64,000 nt of DNA. Origin: an uncultured Eubacteriales bacterium (lineage in GTDB: Bacteria; Bacillota; Clostridia; Christensenellales; Borkfalkiaceae). Below are positions 17,306-25,723 of this stretch, piece after piece. Under the pieces are notes generated by a model that was not told the DNA's origin, ran no database searches, and saw only the letters and a program-made list of their open reading frames with translations. Where the stretch lies: contig CASELQ010000001.1 of NCBI GenBank assembly GCA_949288785.1, positions 141,626 to 205,625 of the forward strand, in the 5' to 3' direction. Within the stretch, counting starts at the first letter, position 1; each line of letters begins with the position of its first letter. Position numbers and translations under genes: made by a program.

Positions 17306-18223
17306 TTATTTTTTGGCCTTTGTTCCCTTAACGGCCGACCATATTGCGGGCGTTACCGTCATGGACGTAAAGTACGCGCTGACAGCCGCTATAAGCAGAT
17401 GCGCGCCGAAAAACGCAAGGTAGTAAGAAAATAAAATTCCGCACACCGCAAAAGCTACCGCTGCCGCCGCAAAGCCTACGAGCATGAAATTCATTCTCTT
17501 TACGCTCATTGACGCGCCTTTTTGCGCTATGTCTGCCGGGGTGAGTTTTTCCTCCGTTACAAGCTTTTCGGTTTCACGGAATCTGTTACACATACCAGCC
17601 GCAAGCAGGGAAGAAAGCGCAATGGTTCCGGCAAGCACCGCGCCGAACACGGGCGCCTCCGGCACCCTTGTAATGGCAACGAATGATATATATACGAGCG
17701 CGGAAAACACCGAAACGCACAGTACCGCTACGCCGCCCGCCGCTTTTTCGGCAATGAGCGAATATATAAAGTACGCAACCACCGCTATGCCTATTGCCAG
17801 AAGAACGTAAAGATAGTCCTCGGTGTTATCGCCCACCGCCGTACTATAAACGTCCACGCTGCCCACGAGGTTGGAAAACTCGGAATCGGCGATCGCGCCG
17901 TCTATCGCCCGCTGCAAATCTTCTTCCACCAGGTCGCCGAGCGAATTTAATTTATATACATAGGTAGCGCCGTCATCCAGCGTTTGGGTGGCATAGTCCG
18001 AAATCTTAACGCCCACCGAAGTGAAATAATCGCGCGCGGCGGTATCCACCACTTCGGGCGACCCGTCAATATTCTGGTCTATGCCGACGTGCACTTCATA
18101 CGCCGCGGAAAAATCTGCCGTGTTGTTGAGCCCGAATATGCCGAGCACCGCCATACCCGCAAGTATGACTGCCAGCATGATGATAAAGGTTATTTTGAAT
18201 TTACGCGTTGATTTGCCGTTCAT
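17306..18223 (-). CDS. secF: SecF-like protein translocase subunit, divergent
   Basis: SecF works with SecD to pull secreted proteins across the membrane using the proton motive force. The 305-residue protein has one N-terminal membrane helix (about 11-31), an external domain of about 100 residues, and five further predicted helices. The family motif after the first helix, normally DFTGG, reads NTADFSAAY, so the two glycines are gone. The usual helix 4 motif around NDTVVIFDR also is barely recognisable (LAAGMCNRFRETEKL). Assignment rests on topology and on its place 2 bp after secD and before recJ, an order seen in many Clostridia. It is probably functional but divergent. Confidence 0.78.
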   Translation of the reverse strand: MNGKSTRKFKITFIIMLAVILAGMAVLGIFGLNNTADFSAAYEVHVGIDQNIDGSPEVVDTAARDYFTSVGVKISDYATQTLDDGATYVYKLNSLGDLVEEDLQRAIDGAIADSEFSNLVGSVDVYSTAVGDNTEDYLYVLLAIGIAVVAYFIYSLIAEKAAGGVAVLCVSVFSALVYISFVAITRVPEAPVFGAVLAGTIALSSLLAAGMCNRFRETEKLVTEEKLTPADIAQKGASMSVKRMNFMLVGFAAAAVAFAVCGILFSYYLAFFGAHLLIAAVSAYFTSMTVTPAIWSAVKGTKAKK

Positions 18224-18225
18224 GG

Positions 18226-19551
18226 TTACGCCTCCGCCCTTTTAAGGTTGAGAAATTTATCGCCGTATCCGGCTATGGGCAGAATAAGCGCGGCAAACAT
18301 CCTTGCAAAGAGCATATTGGATATAAACGATATTACGGCGCCTATCCCGAAAGTTATGGCAAAGCCTTTTAACGTGCCGTTAACGAACAGGAATAATGCA
18401 AGCGCTATTATTCCGCACGCCACCGTACCGCCGATAACCGGCATGATCGAACGGCGGAACCCCGTTTTGACCGCGGTTTTGACCATCTTGCCGCCGGAGT
18501 ATTCTTCCTGTATGCGCTTAGCGGTGATTATCAGCCCGTCCGCCGTGAGAACGGTTGCGAATATTATTCCCACAACGCCGCCGAGAGAGAGTTTTATTCC
18601 CGGCACCGCTATAAGCATGAGCGCCTGTAATAAAAGAGAAAGTATCAGGGTAAGCCCGGCGATAAAACCGTATCCCCTGTAACACACAAAGAACGCGACT
18701 ATAAACGCCGCCGCCACCGCAAGAATCGCCACAAGGCACCAAAGCGCCGTGTTTTCTCCATAAGGCGCAGTTACGCTCATGGGATCCGAAACTTCGTAAC
18801 GGTAAGGCAGCCCGCCCGAACTTATCTGCAATGCCGCCTGACGGGCGCCCGCTTCGCTGTCCACAAACAAGCCCAGAGACCTGCCGCTGAAATAACTTGC
18901 GGAAAGCGCCTCGCTCCCGGACATAAGTTCGGTATCTCCGAGCGTTATGCGGAAGTAGAAAGTCCCTGCGTTTATGCTGCTCATTATTTCGTCATAGGCA
19001 TAGTCGGTAAAGGTGATGTTTACCTGATAATAGGTAGTATCCCCGTCCGACACCACGCCGGCGTATTCGGCACTGTCTATCACCTGCCCGTCCGTAAGAA
19101 TCTCGTCCGTGGGGTCTGCCTCGCTCCCGCCGTAAAATTGCAGTTCGCCGTAAGCCGCCGCCACCGCTATGTCGGACGAGAGAGAAGTTACGTCCTCCTC
19201 GCCGTAATCGTTGGTTTCGCCGCGGGCCTCTATCCTGATGTCGTAATCTATTACCGCTTCGTCCGGATCTTTTACGGCTTTAACGGAAAAAGTCTGGTAC
19301 CCCAAAGCCGTAAGGCGATATTCGAGGATGCTTATGACTTCGTTTATATCCTCCACCTCTTCGGTGTTATCCCTTGCGAGAGTAAGATTATACGCCGTTC
19401 CGCCGGCAATATCGTAATCTTTCTCGATAGCTCCGAGTACCCCGTTATAGTTCTTTACCCCGACGGGGAAACTTATAAACGTCATCACCGCCAAAAACGC
19501 CATGACAAGGCATATCAGGGATAATAACGTTATGGACCTGCCTTTTTTCAT
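18226..19551 (-). CDS. secD: SecD-like protein translocase subunit
   Basis: SecD is the larger partner of SecF. The 441-residue protein starts with a membrane helix (about 7-27), then a periplasm-facing domain with the degenerate signature YDIAGGTAYNL in place of GLDLQGG. The P1-like part VISILEYRLTALGYQTFSV is clear. The C-terminal five-helix domain includes TVLTADGLIITAKRIQEEY, which keeps the Asp expected in transmembrane helix 4 for proton coupling. The ATG at 19549-19551 (MKKGRSITLL) is chosen because GGAGG lies 7 bases upstream. It is followed 2 bp later by secF and is preceded by its own promoter. Confidence 0.88.
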   Translation of the reverse strand: MKKGRSITLLSLICLVMAFLAVMTFISFPVGVKNYNGVLGAIEKDYDIAGGTAYNLTLARDNTEEVEDINEVISILEYRLTALGYQTFSVKAVKDPDEAVIDYDIRIEARGETNDYGEEDVTSLSSDIAVAAAYGELQFYGGSEADPTDEILTDGQVIDSAEYAGVVSDGDTTYYQVNITFTDYAYDEIMSSINAGTFYFRITLGDTELMSGSEALSASYFSGRSLGLFVDSEAGARQAALQISSGGLPYRYEVSDPMSVTAPYGENTALWCLVAILAVAAAFIVAFFVCYRGYGFIAGLTLILSLLLQALMLIAVPGIKLSLGGVVGIIFATVLTADGLIITAKRIQEEYSGGKMVKTAVKTGFRRSIMPVIGGTVACGIIALALFLFVNGTLKGFAITFGIGAVISFISNMLFARMFAALILPIAGYGDKFLNLKRAEA

Positions 19552-19612
19552 TTTTGCCTCCGCTCTTTGCCTCTGCCGAAAACGCAAAGGCCCTATTTAC
19601 AGCCTGTTTTAA

Positions 19613-19642
19613 ATTATATAACATAAGACCCGCGCGGGTCAA
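19613..19642 (-). promoter_or_regulatory. Predicted sigma-A promoter for secD-secF-recJ-relA
   Basis: TTGACC (19637-19642) and a perfect TATAAT (19613-19618) are separated by 18 bp on the minus strand. The spacer contains the self-complementary run GACCCGCGCGGGTC overlapping the -35 box. Confidence 0.65.
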
Positions 19643-19719
19643 ATATATTTAGCGAATTTTTGAGTTTGCCGTGCTTTAACATGCAAAAATTCCGCTCCGC
19701 GGCGCCTTGCCGCGCTTTT

Positions 19720-20817
19720 TTATATAAACAGCAATATCAGCCCGGCAATTATTCCCAGCCCCAAAAGTACCGTTCCGAGCACTTTCGGCACGGATATCGG
19801 CGTTTTGCCCCACGCCTTGCCCGTTTCGCCGTTTACGTAAAAATTGTAAAGCTTTTTATTGTAACTGTAATTGCCCACATACATCGGCAGCATTACGTAT
19901 TTGTACGTAACCCCGTCATGCCGGGTGGAGACGTTCAAATACGCCACCCTGTCATGATCGTAACGGGAAAGGATCCTGCTGCGGATAACCGCGTCCATCT
20001 TATTCTTTGCGCTGCCCCAGCAAGACGTTATATCCTTGTCGTAATGATACGCCATGAAACCGAGCATATACTGCTCTTCAAAACTCTTTCCCGTATCCGT
20101 ACCGAACGGCATTACTTTATTTAACTGCTCCTGCCCCAATTTGCTGCCCGCCGTTATAAGCACGTCGTTAAACGCGTCCGTATATACGCCGCTTATGTTG
20201 CGCCACACCACATAGGTCTGTACCCTTCTGTTCTTGCCCGAACCCACATAGCGGGTGCGTGTCTTGCCTATTCTGCCGTTATATACCGAATATGTATGGC
20301 TGTCAAAGGTAAAGCACGGGGTATAAACGCCCTTTACGTTATCCGCATTGAGTTTCTTTTTAAACTTGCGCGGCGCATAAAACCGCTTTTTTGCCCAAGT
20401 CTTGGATAACTCCACCGCCTTATCTTCGCCAAAGGCGAACGGAATCAGAGCGTTGGGTTTTAACCCCGCAAGTTCATCGGTAACACGCACGTGCGCCGTA
20501 CCGCAAAACGGACAGATTTTTGCCGTTTCGCCCGCGCTAAGCACTACTTTTGCGCCGCAGTTATCGCACGAAAAGACGCTCGTTTCTTCCTTTGCCCAGT
20601 TGTTCCTCTCGCCGAACGCTTCCGCAAGGGACAGCTCTTCCGCAAGCTCTCCCTCGCCGGAAAAGTCCTTTTTGCTGCCGCAATGATTACATATCAGGCA
20701 CTGCGAATCGGGGTCGAACACCATGTTCGCACCGCAACCCGGGCATTTTGCAATCTCCGTTTCGGCCGAGTTTTCTTCTCCGAACCCCGAAAACACACTC
20801 TCGTTTTCTGTTTCCAT
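19720..20817 (-). CDS. Zinc-ribbon protein with C-terminal membrane helix
   Basis: This 365-residue protein starts with two TFIIB-like zinc ribbons. The first is CPGCGANMVF with CNHCGSKKDF (about residues 25-50). The second is CDNCGAKVVL with CPFCGTAHVR (about 82-112). The middle part (ALIPFAFGEDKAVELSKTW, YVPxF-like FYAPRKFKKKLNADNVKGVY) matches the uncharacterised long zinc-ribbon proteins found in many Firmicutes. The last 20 residues form one membrane helix (LGTVLLGLGIIAGLILLFI), so the domain is cytoplasmic and tail-anchored. The function is unknown. It lies 26 bp after the DUF1858 gene and is likely co-transcribed with it. Confidence 0.82.
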   Translation of the reverse strand: METENESVFSGFGEENSAETEIAKCPGCGANMVFDPDSQCLICNHCGSKKDFSGEGELAEELSLAEAFGERNNWAKEETSVFSCDNCGAKVVLSAGETAKICPFCGTAHVRVTDELAGLKPNALIPFAFGEDKAVELSKTWAKKRFYAPRKFKKKLNADNVKGVYTPCFTFDSHTYSVYNGRIGKTRTRYVGSGKNRRVQTYVVWRNISGVYTDAFNDVLITAGSKLGQEQLNKVMPFGTDTGKSFEEQYMLGFMAYHYDKDITSCWGSAKNKMDAVIRSRILSRYDHDRVAYLNVSTRHDGVTYKYVMLPMYVGNYSYNKKLYNFYVNGETGKAWGKTPISVPKVLGTVLLGLGIIAGLILLFI

Positions 20818-20843
20818 ATCGTTACCGGTTCAGCCCTGAAAAA

Positions 20844-21041
20844 TTATTTTACGTTATTCAGCTCTTCGAGCATCTTTTTGAGGTCCGCGCCGTGCACGTC
20901 CGCCGCTTCGCCCACCGTTTCTCCGTGCGCAAGCGCGCAGCCCAGGCAGTGCATGCCGTAATTCATGAGTATATCGCCCGCATTGGGGTTTATCTGAAGC
21001 GCTTCGAATATAGTGGTGTTTTCCGTTATCTTATCTGCCAT
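20844..21041 (-). CDS. DUF1858 domain protein
   Basis: This 65-residue protein is a single DUF1858 domain, a small helical domain with a conserved CxxC-like pair that is often found beside hybrid-cluster and redox proteins. The key segment is NYGMHCLGCALAHGETVGEAA, with Cys pair C-L-G-C at about residues 32-35. The start is the ATG at 21039-21041, preceded by AAGGAGT; an upstream in-frame ATG lies in the untranslated leader and is rejected. A strong promoter lies about 80 bp upstream. The role is not established; redox sensing or sulfur relay is only inference. Confidence 0.88.
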   Translation of the reverse strand: MADKITENTTIFEALQINPNAGDILMNYGMHCLGCALAHGETVGEAADVHGADLKKMLEELNNVK

Positions 21042-21117
21042 GATCGTAACTCCTTTTTGTTTTTTTATTTTGCGCGGGCAGCCGAAAAAACGGCGAAACA
21101 CCGCGTTTCACCGTTTT

Positions 21118-21146
21118 ATTATATAATTATTTTAAACATAAGTCAA
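21118..21146 (-). promoter_or_regulatory. Predicted sigma-A promoter for the DUF1858 and zinc-ribbon genes
   Basis: TTGACT (21141-21146) and TATAAT (21118-21123) are separated by 17 bp on the minus strand. Confidence 0.72.
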
Positions 21147-21202
21147 TTGATTGGGTAAGTTTTCTTATAAGGATAAAGCGGTTTTGCGCTTTTTTTGCCG
21201 GG

Positions 21203-22567
21203 CTACGCGGGGCAATCTTCGTTTCCGGCGGAATTTTCCTTTTCCGAATAATAATACAGTTCTCTTTTTTTGGCAGACGCAAAGTTAAACACCGTACCCG
21301 CCAGATCCACTCCGCAGGCTTTGAGATCTGAAACCGTGTTCCTGAGCGCAAGCGAACTTATTTTGTCCCTCCCCACCACCAGCACGGTAAAATCCGTGTG
21401 CGGGGCTATTGCCATGTAGTCCGAAACCAGCCCGGCGGGCGGACAGTCCAATATGACAAAATCATACTTTTCGCGCACCGCTTTCATGAGCGCGCCGAAC
21501 TTGCCGGACATAAAGATTATTGCGGGATTGTCAAACCGCTCTCCGCAGGTTATCACGTCCAGCCCCTCATAAGAGGAATGTTTTATTATATCGTTCAGTT
21601 CCGCTTCGCCCTTGAAATAGTCGGTCATTCCGCCGTGCAGCTCCAGCCTGAACATTCTGTGCAGGTTGGGTTTTCTGAAATCACATTCCAATACGACCGT
21701 CTTTTTTCCCATGCGGGCAAGCGATACCGCAAGATTTGCGCACACGGTGGTCTTCCCTTCCCCGTCTATACCGGACTGCATCATGCACGCTTTATCCCTT
21801 TCGCCGTCCCTTAAAAACAACAGGGTATCGGTGAGTTTTTGCACGTTCATGTGCACAAAACCGTCCGTATCTTTCTTCTTATCCTTTATATATGTGATCT
21901 TCTGAATATTTTTCATTCCGGTGATAGATTCCACCCTGTCCACCCCGGTTATCCTGTCGTTCACAAGGTACAGCACGAACGCCGCCACAAACGCCAGTAT
22001 CACACCCAAAATAAAGGCTATAACCATTATCTTCGCCGTCGGGTCTATGGGCACCACACGAGCCGCGCCCAGCACCGGCAGCGTAACCGAACCCATAAAA
22101 TACACGAATTCCCCGGTATCTTCGTCCTTTAACTGGGCAATCTCCTCGGCAGACTCTATAACCGCCATAAGTTTTTCTCTTGCAAGTTCCGGCGTAACGT
22201 CCGTATACGAAACGCCTATTATCCAGCGGTTATCTTCGGACGCGGTGCTTATGCTGCGGGCGGCAACCTGCTCACCGCACCTTTCGGACGCGGTGGAAAC
22301 CACTATGTCCGTGGAAAGAAAATCGCACACGTTCTGTATGTAATAGTTGGTATACGGCACATAATTCATGTCCGAAGAACTGCCCGTATCGCTGTACTTT
22401 GCCTGTACCATCACGCTTACGGAAGCCATATATTCATCCTGCCGTATAAACGTATACGCCACGCCCAGCGCAAGCGCCGCCACAACTATTGCCAGCTCCA
22501 ATATTATGTATTTTTTGATCAGATACCAAATGTCTTTGAATGTAAGCATGCTCTTTTCTTTCTCCAT
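21203..22567 (-). CDS. Chain-length determinant and bacterial tyrosine kinase fusion (Wzc/CapAB-like)
   Basis: This 454-residue protein joins a Wzz-type co-polymerase to a BY-kinase. Two membrane helices (about 21-41 and 179-201) bracket a short external domain. The cytoplasmic kinase has Walker A SGIDGEGKTT (about 265-274), Walker A' VVLECDFRKP (about 291-300) and Walker B FVILDCPP (about 370). The C-terminal tail has three tyrosines in ELYYYSEKE, the usual autophosphorylation cluster, though short. Such kinases control export of capsule or exopolysaccharide. No glycosyltransferase, flippase or phosphatase gene is next to it, so it is an orphan here. It has a consensus promoter of its own. 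Confidence 0.9.
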   Translation of the reverse strand: MEKEKSMLTFKDIWYLIKKYIILELAIVVAALALGVAYTFIRQDEYMASVSVMVQAKYSDTGSSSDMNYVPYTNYYIQNVCDFLSTDIVVSTASERCGEQVAARSISTASEDNRWIIGVSYTDVTPELAREKLMAVIESAEEIAQLKDEDTGEFVYFMGSVTLPVLGAARVVPIDPTAKIMVIAFILGVILAFVAAFVLYLVNDRITGVDRVESITGMKNIQKITYIKDKKKDTDGFVHMNVQKLTDTLLFLRDGERDKACMMQSGIDGEGKTTVCANLAVSLARMGKKTVVLECDFRKPNLHRMFRLELHGGMTDYFKGEAELNDIIKHSSYEGLDVITCGERFDNPAIIFMSGKFGALMKAVREKYDFVILDCPPAGLVSDYMAIAPHTDFTVLVVGRDKISSLALRNTVSDLKACGVDLAGTVFNFASAKKRELYYYSEKENSAGNEDCPA

Positions 22568-22610
22568 ATTCCCCTGCAGCCTTTTTGATACTTTACCGAA
22601 AATCGTTTTT

Positions 22611-22639
22611 ATTATATAATATAATTGTCAAACTGTCAA
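22611..22639 (-). promoter_or_regulatory. Consensus sigma-A promoter for the tyrosine kinase gene
   Basis: A perfect TTGACA (22634-22639) and perfect TATAAT (22611-22616) with 17 bp between them lie about 45 bp upstream of the start codon on the minus strand. Confidence 0.8.
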
Positions 22640-22681
22640 CTTTACGCGCAAAAAATAACGATTATTGCGTTTTTTACGGAA

Positions 22682-22728
22682 AAGCCGCCCCGTTTCGGCA
22701 TTTTTCGCGCCGAAACGGGGCGGCTTTG
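22682..22728 (-). terminator. Strong stem-loop terminator after thrS
   Basis: A perfect 19-bp stem (22682-22700 with 22710-22728, core GCCGCCCCGTTTCGGC) with a 9-base loop lies 28 bp past the thrS stop and ends in TTT on the minus strand. Confidence 0.8.
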
Positions 22729-22755
22729 GTTTACTGAAATATTCTTGACAACCTT

Positions 22756-24687
22756 TTATACGCGCTTTTCTCTGTCTTCTTTCACAAGCCGTTCGGTTAT
22801 CTCTTCAAGCGCCATGCAGCCGAGGTCGCCCGCCTTTCTCGAACGGACGGACACGGTGTGCTCTTCCGCCTCCCTGTCCCCGACGACGAACATATACGGG
22901 ATCTTTTCCAGCTGCGCCTCTCTTATCTTGTAACCTATTTTTTCGTTCCTTACGTCGGCCTCGGCGCGAAGCCCTGCGGCGCGTAGTTTTTCGGTTACTT
23001 CTTTGGTGTATTCCGCCGTTCTGTCGGTAAGCGAAAGCACCTTTATCTGCACGGGCGAAATCCACAGCGGGAAAGCGCCGGCATACTTTTCTATGAGCAT
23101 TGCAAGCGTGCGCTCATAGCAGCCGATGGACGACCTGTGTATGACGAAAGGATACTGTTTTTCCCCGTTCTCGTCTATATACGTCATATCGAAACTCTTT
23201 GCCGCGGCAAAGTCTAACTGAATGGTGATGAGCGTATCCTCCTTGCCGTAAACGTTCTTGGTCTGCACGTCTAACTTAGGACCGTAGAACGCCGCCTCGT
23301 TATCCGCCTCCACGTATTCGAGCCCTATGTCGTCGAGAATCTTTTTCATGAGCGCCTCGGTCTCGTCCCACGCCTTGTCGTTGTCTATATACTTTTCCTT
23401 ATTCCCTTTGCCGCGTTTGCTGAAACGGAAGGTCATATCCTCTTTCAGCCCCAGGCAGTCAAGGAAATAATAACTGAGGTCGAGGCAGCGCTTGAACTCT
23501 TCCTCCACCTGGTCGGGCGTGCAGATTATGTGCCCGTCCGACAGGGTGAACTGCCTTACCCTTATAAGCCCGTGCATCTCGCCGCTGGCTTCCTTTCTGA
23601 ATTCGGTGGCAGTCTCGCTGTACCTGCAAGGCAGGTCCCTGTAACTTTTGAGCCCGTTTTTATATATCTGATACTGGAAAGGGCATGTCATGGGGCGGAG
23701 TGCCATTGCGTCCGGCGAGTTCTCGTCCCCTATTATAAACATCTTATCCCGATAGTGGTCCCAGTGCCCGGAAATCTTATAGAGGTCGCTCTTTGCCATA
23801 TAGGGCGTTTTGGTTATCATAAAGCCGCGCCTTTCCTCTTCGTCCTCCACGAAACGGGAAAGTATCTGCATTATCTTGGCGCCCTTGGGCATTATTATGG
23901 GCAGCCCCTGCCCCACAACTTCTTCGGTCATGAAGATGCCGAGATCCCTCCCGAGCTTGTTGTGGTCTCTCTTTTTAGCCTCTTCAACGGCGGTAAGATA
24001 ATCTTCGAGTTCGCTCTTTTTCTCGAACGCGGTGCCGTAAATGCGGGTGAGCATCTTGTTCTTTTCGTCCCCCCGCCAGTACGCGCCCGTTACAGATGTG
24101 AGCTTAAACGCCTTTATACGCCCCGTGGACGGAAGGTGCGGCCCCCTGCAAAGATCCATAAAATCGCCCTGTTTGTAAAAGGATATTTCGCTGCCCGCGG
24201 GCAGGTCGTTTATCAGTTCGGTCTTATAGGGTTCGGAAAAATCTTTGAAGATTTTAAGCGCGTCCTTCTTGCCGTATACCAGCCTCTCGATAGGGAAATT
24301 ACTCTTTATTATGCTCTTCATCTCGTTCTCTATCTTGGGCAGATCGTCTTTCGTTATCGGAGTCTTGAACTCTATATCGTAATAAAACCCATTCTCTATT
24401 GTGGGGCCTATCGCAAGTTTGGAGGTGGGATATATGTTCTTTACCGCCTGCGCAAGGACGTGCGCCGCGGTGTGGCGGTACACCTGCAAACCCTCTTTAT
24501 CTTTCATGGTGATTATCTGCAATTCGCAATCTTTATCCACCACATACGAAAGATCTTTTAGCGCCCCGTCTATTTTGGCGCATACGGCGTTCCTTAAAAG
24601 CCCTTCCGATATGGATGCCGCTATATCCGCCGCCGTTTTCGGCTCCGTAAATTTAAGCGTTTCCCCGCTCGGCAACTTTACGTTCAT
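22756..24687 (-). CDS. thrS: Threonine--tRNA ligase
   Basis: ThrRS charges tRNA-Thr. The 643-residue protein has the N-terminal TGS domain and the editing/SAD domain (YRHTAAHVLAQAVKNIYP with the HxxxH zinc-like motif). The class II catalytic core includes motif 2 MALRPMTCPFQYQIY and motif 3 region SSIGCYERTLAMLIE. The C-terminal anticodon domain contains VGDREAEEHTVSVR. Zinc ligands Cys (MTCP) and His residues in the core are visible. A T-box leader precedes it, so it is induced when uncharged tRNA-Thr accumulates. The upstream neighbour ytxC is the usual partner in Firmicutes. Confidence 0.98.
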   Translation of the reverse strand: MNVKLPSGETLKFTEPKTAADIAASISEGLLRNAVCAKIDGALKDLSYVVDKDCELQIITMKDKEGLQVYRHTAAHVLAQAVKNIYPTSKLAIGPTIENGFYYDIEFKTPITKDDLPKIENEMKSIIKSNFPIERLVYGKKDALKIFKDFSEPYKTELINDLPAGSEISFYKQGDFMDLCRGPHLPSTGRIKAFKLTSVTGAYWRGDEKNKMLTRIYGTAFEKKSELEDYLTAVEEAKKRDHNKLGRDLGIFMTEEVVGQGLPIIMPKGAKIMQILSRFVEDEEERRGFMITKTPYMAKSDLYKISGHWDHYRDKMFIIGDENSPDAMALRPMTCPFQYQIYKNGLKSYRDLPCRYSETATEFRKEASGEMHGLIRVRQFTLSDGHIICTPDQVEEEFKRCLDLSYYFLDCLGLKEDMTFRFSKRGKGNKEKYIDNDKAWDETEALMKKILDDIGLEYVEADNEAAFYGPKLDVQTKNVYGKEDTLITIQLDFAAAKSFDMTYIDENGEKQYPFVIHRSSIGCYERTLAMLIEKYAGAFPLWISPVQIKVLSLTDRTAEYTKEVTEKLRAAGLRAEADVRNEKIGYKIREAQLEKIPYMFVVGDREAEEHTVSVRSRKAGDLGCMALEEITERLVKEDREKRV

Positions 24688-24703
24688 ATAAGTACCTCCT
24701 TAA

Positions 24704-24925
24704 TAAAAAAGCCCTTATGATCAATGTCATAAGGACGAATTATCTCCGCGTTTCCACCTTAATTGCCGCTATATGCGGCCGCTCTTTGCCGCATTCCGGC
24801 GCGGCGCCCCGTTCTCGCGCGGCGGTTTCGGATAAATGCCGCATACGGGGCTTACACCTTACCCCCGCTCTCTTGAATGCCTGCCGTTTACCTTACTTGT
24901 CCGCGTTCCACGAACTTCATTTGTA
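24704..24925 (-). promoter_or_regulatory. T-box leader of thrS
   Basis: The minus-strand leader has the T-box core AAGGTGGAAACGCG (24747-24760), a slightly divergent form of the AGGGTGGTACCGCG consensus. Antiterminator bases TTCGTCCTT follow, and then an intrinsic terminator with an 8-bp stem (24713-24720 with 24727-24734) and a run of six T. Stem I features AGTA and GAGAG are visible upstream. A candidate threonine specifier ACC is at 24824-24826 in the context CCGAAACCGCC; that codon choice is inference. Confidence 0.87.
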
Positions 24926-24931
24926 TTTGTC

Positions 24932-24960
24932 ATTATATACCCCTTTTTCGGCTTTGTCAA
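24932..24960 (-). promoter_or_regulatory. Consensus sigma-A promoter for thrS
   Basis: Perfect TTGACA (24955-24960) and TATAAT (24932-24937) are separated by 17 bp on the minus strand, directly after the ytxC stop. Transcription should begin near 24925 and include the whole T-box. Confidence 0.82.
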
Positions 24961-24964
24961 CCGT

Positions 24965-25684
24965 TTATGACGTTTTTCCCGCCGAAAAAAATATTTTGTC
25001 GCCGTAATACTCTTTAAGGTAATATTCGTCCTCCTCTTCAAGCCTGCCCGAAAGTTCCACCTCGCCCCCGCCCGAAAGCAGCACTTCCCTGGTGATGCGG
25101 GCTCCCTCTCCGCCCAGCAACGCGCAACGTTTCAGTATGCGGTAATGCGCGTCGTAAACCTTACCGTCGTCTACGTACACCCGCTTTTTGCGGCCTTCCA
25201 GCATATACGATATAAAGTCCTTTAACTGCGAGCCTATGAACACGCCCGGCATATATTCCGCTATGTCCTTCCACTTGCCCGCAAGCGGACGGAGGCGGAA
25301 GTTATACACCCCGTCCAGCGCGATGTGCTTTAACCCCGTAAAGCGGCGGAATGCGTACTTTTTGTCCTCCTCAAGGTCCGCCGCGATGAGCGACGCCAGC
25401 AAGATCTCGTTTTCCAGCTGCGAAAGCCCCGATATTTTTAGCGTGCTTTTAAAATATCTGTATTTATATCTCACCGCTATTATCTCGGCGGCGCGGTCGG
25501 CTATTTCCGCCTGCACTATCTCGAAAAACTCTTCCGGGCAGGATATGTCGAGCGCAATGCGCCCGTCCTCTTCCGTGCTCTCGGCGCGGCAGCGGGCGTG
25601 CCCGAACAGTTCCGACAAGGTGTTCTGCAAATAACTTATATTGCTGCGGTCATACCCGCTTTCGGTTATTATTATATTTTCCAT
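24965..25684 (-). CDS. ytxC: YtxC-like sporulation-associated protein
   Basis: This 239-residue soluble protein matches the YtxC family by its overall pattern: a variable N-terminal half, a central RYKYRYFKSTL segment and a C-terminal half with EYMPGVFIGSQLKDFISYML and KVYDAHYRILKRCALLGG. YtxC is labelled a putative sporulation protein in Firmicutes but its biochemical role is unknown. Its place just upstream of thrS is the conserved arrangement and is the strongest support. No catalytic motif is visible. Confidence 0.75.
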   Translation of the reverse strand: MENIIITESGYDRSNISYLQNTLSELFGHARCRAESTEEDGRIALDISCPEEFFEIVQAEIADRAAEIIAVRYKYRYFKSTLKISGLSQLENEILLASLIAADLEEDKKYAFRRFTGLKHIALDGVYNFRLRPLAGKWKDIAEYMPGVFIGSQLKDFISYMLEGRKKRVYVDDGKVYDAHYRILKRCALLGGEGARITREVLLSGGGEVELSGRLEEEDEYYLKEYYGDKIFFSAGKTS

Positions 25685-25723
25685 ACCCTTATAGTTTATG
25701 CTCCCCCGTGATTTTTATTTACC

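Noticed and set aside
23530..24561. Plus-strand reading frame of 343 codons opposite thrS
   Set aside because: It is a shadow of thrS with no start signal or family match.
24965..25684. Sporulation operon around ytxC
   Set aside because: Only ytxC is present; its neighbours are thrS and a cation pump, so the window alone does not show that the organism sporulates.
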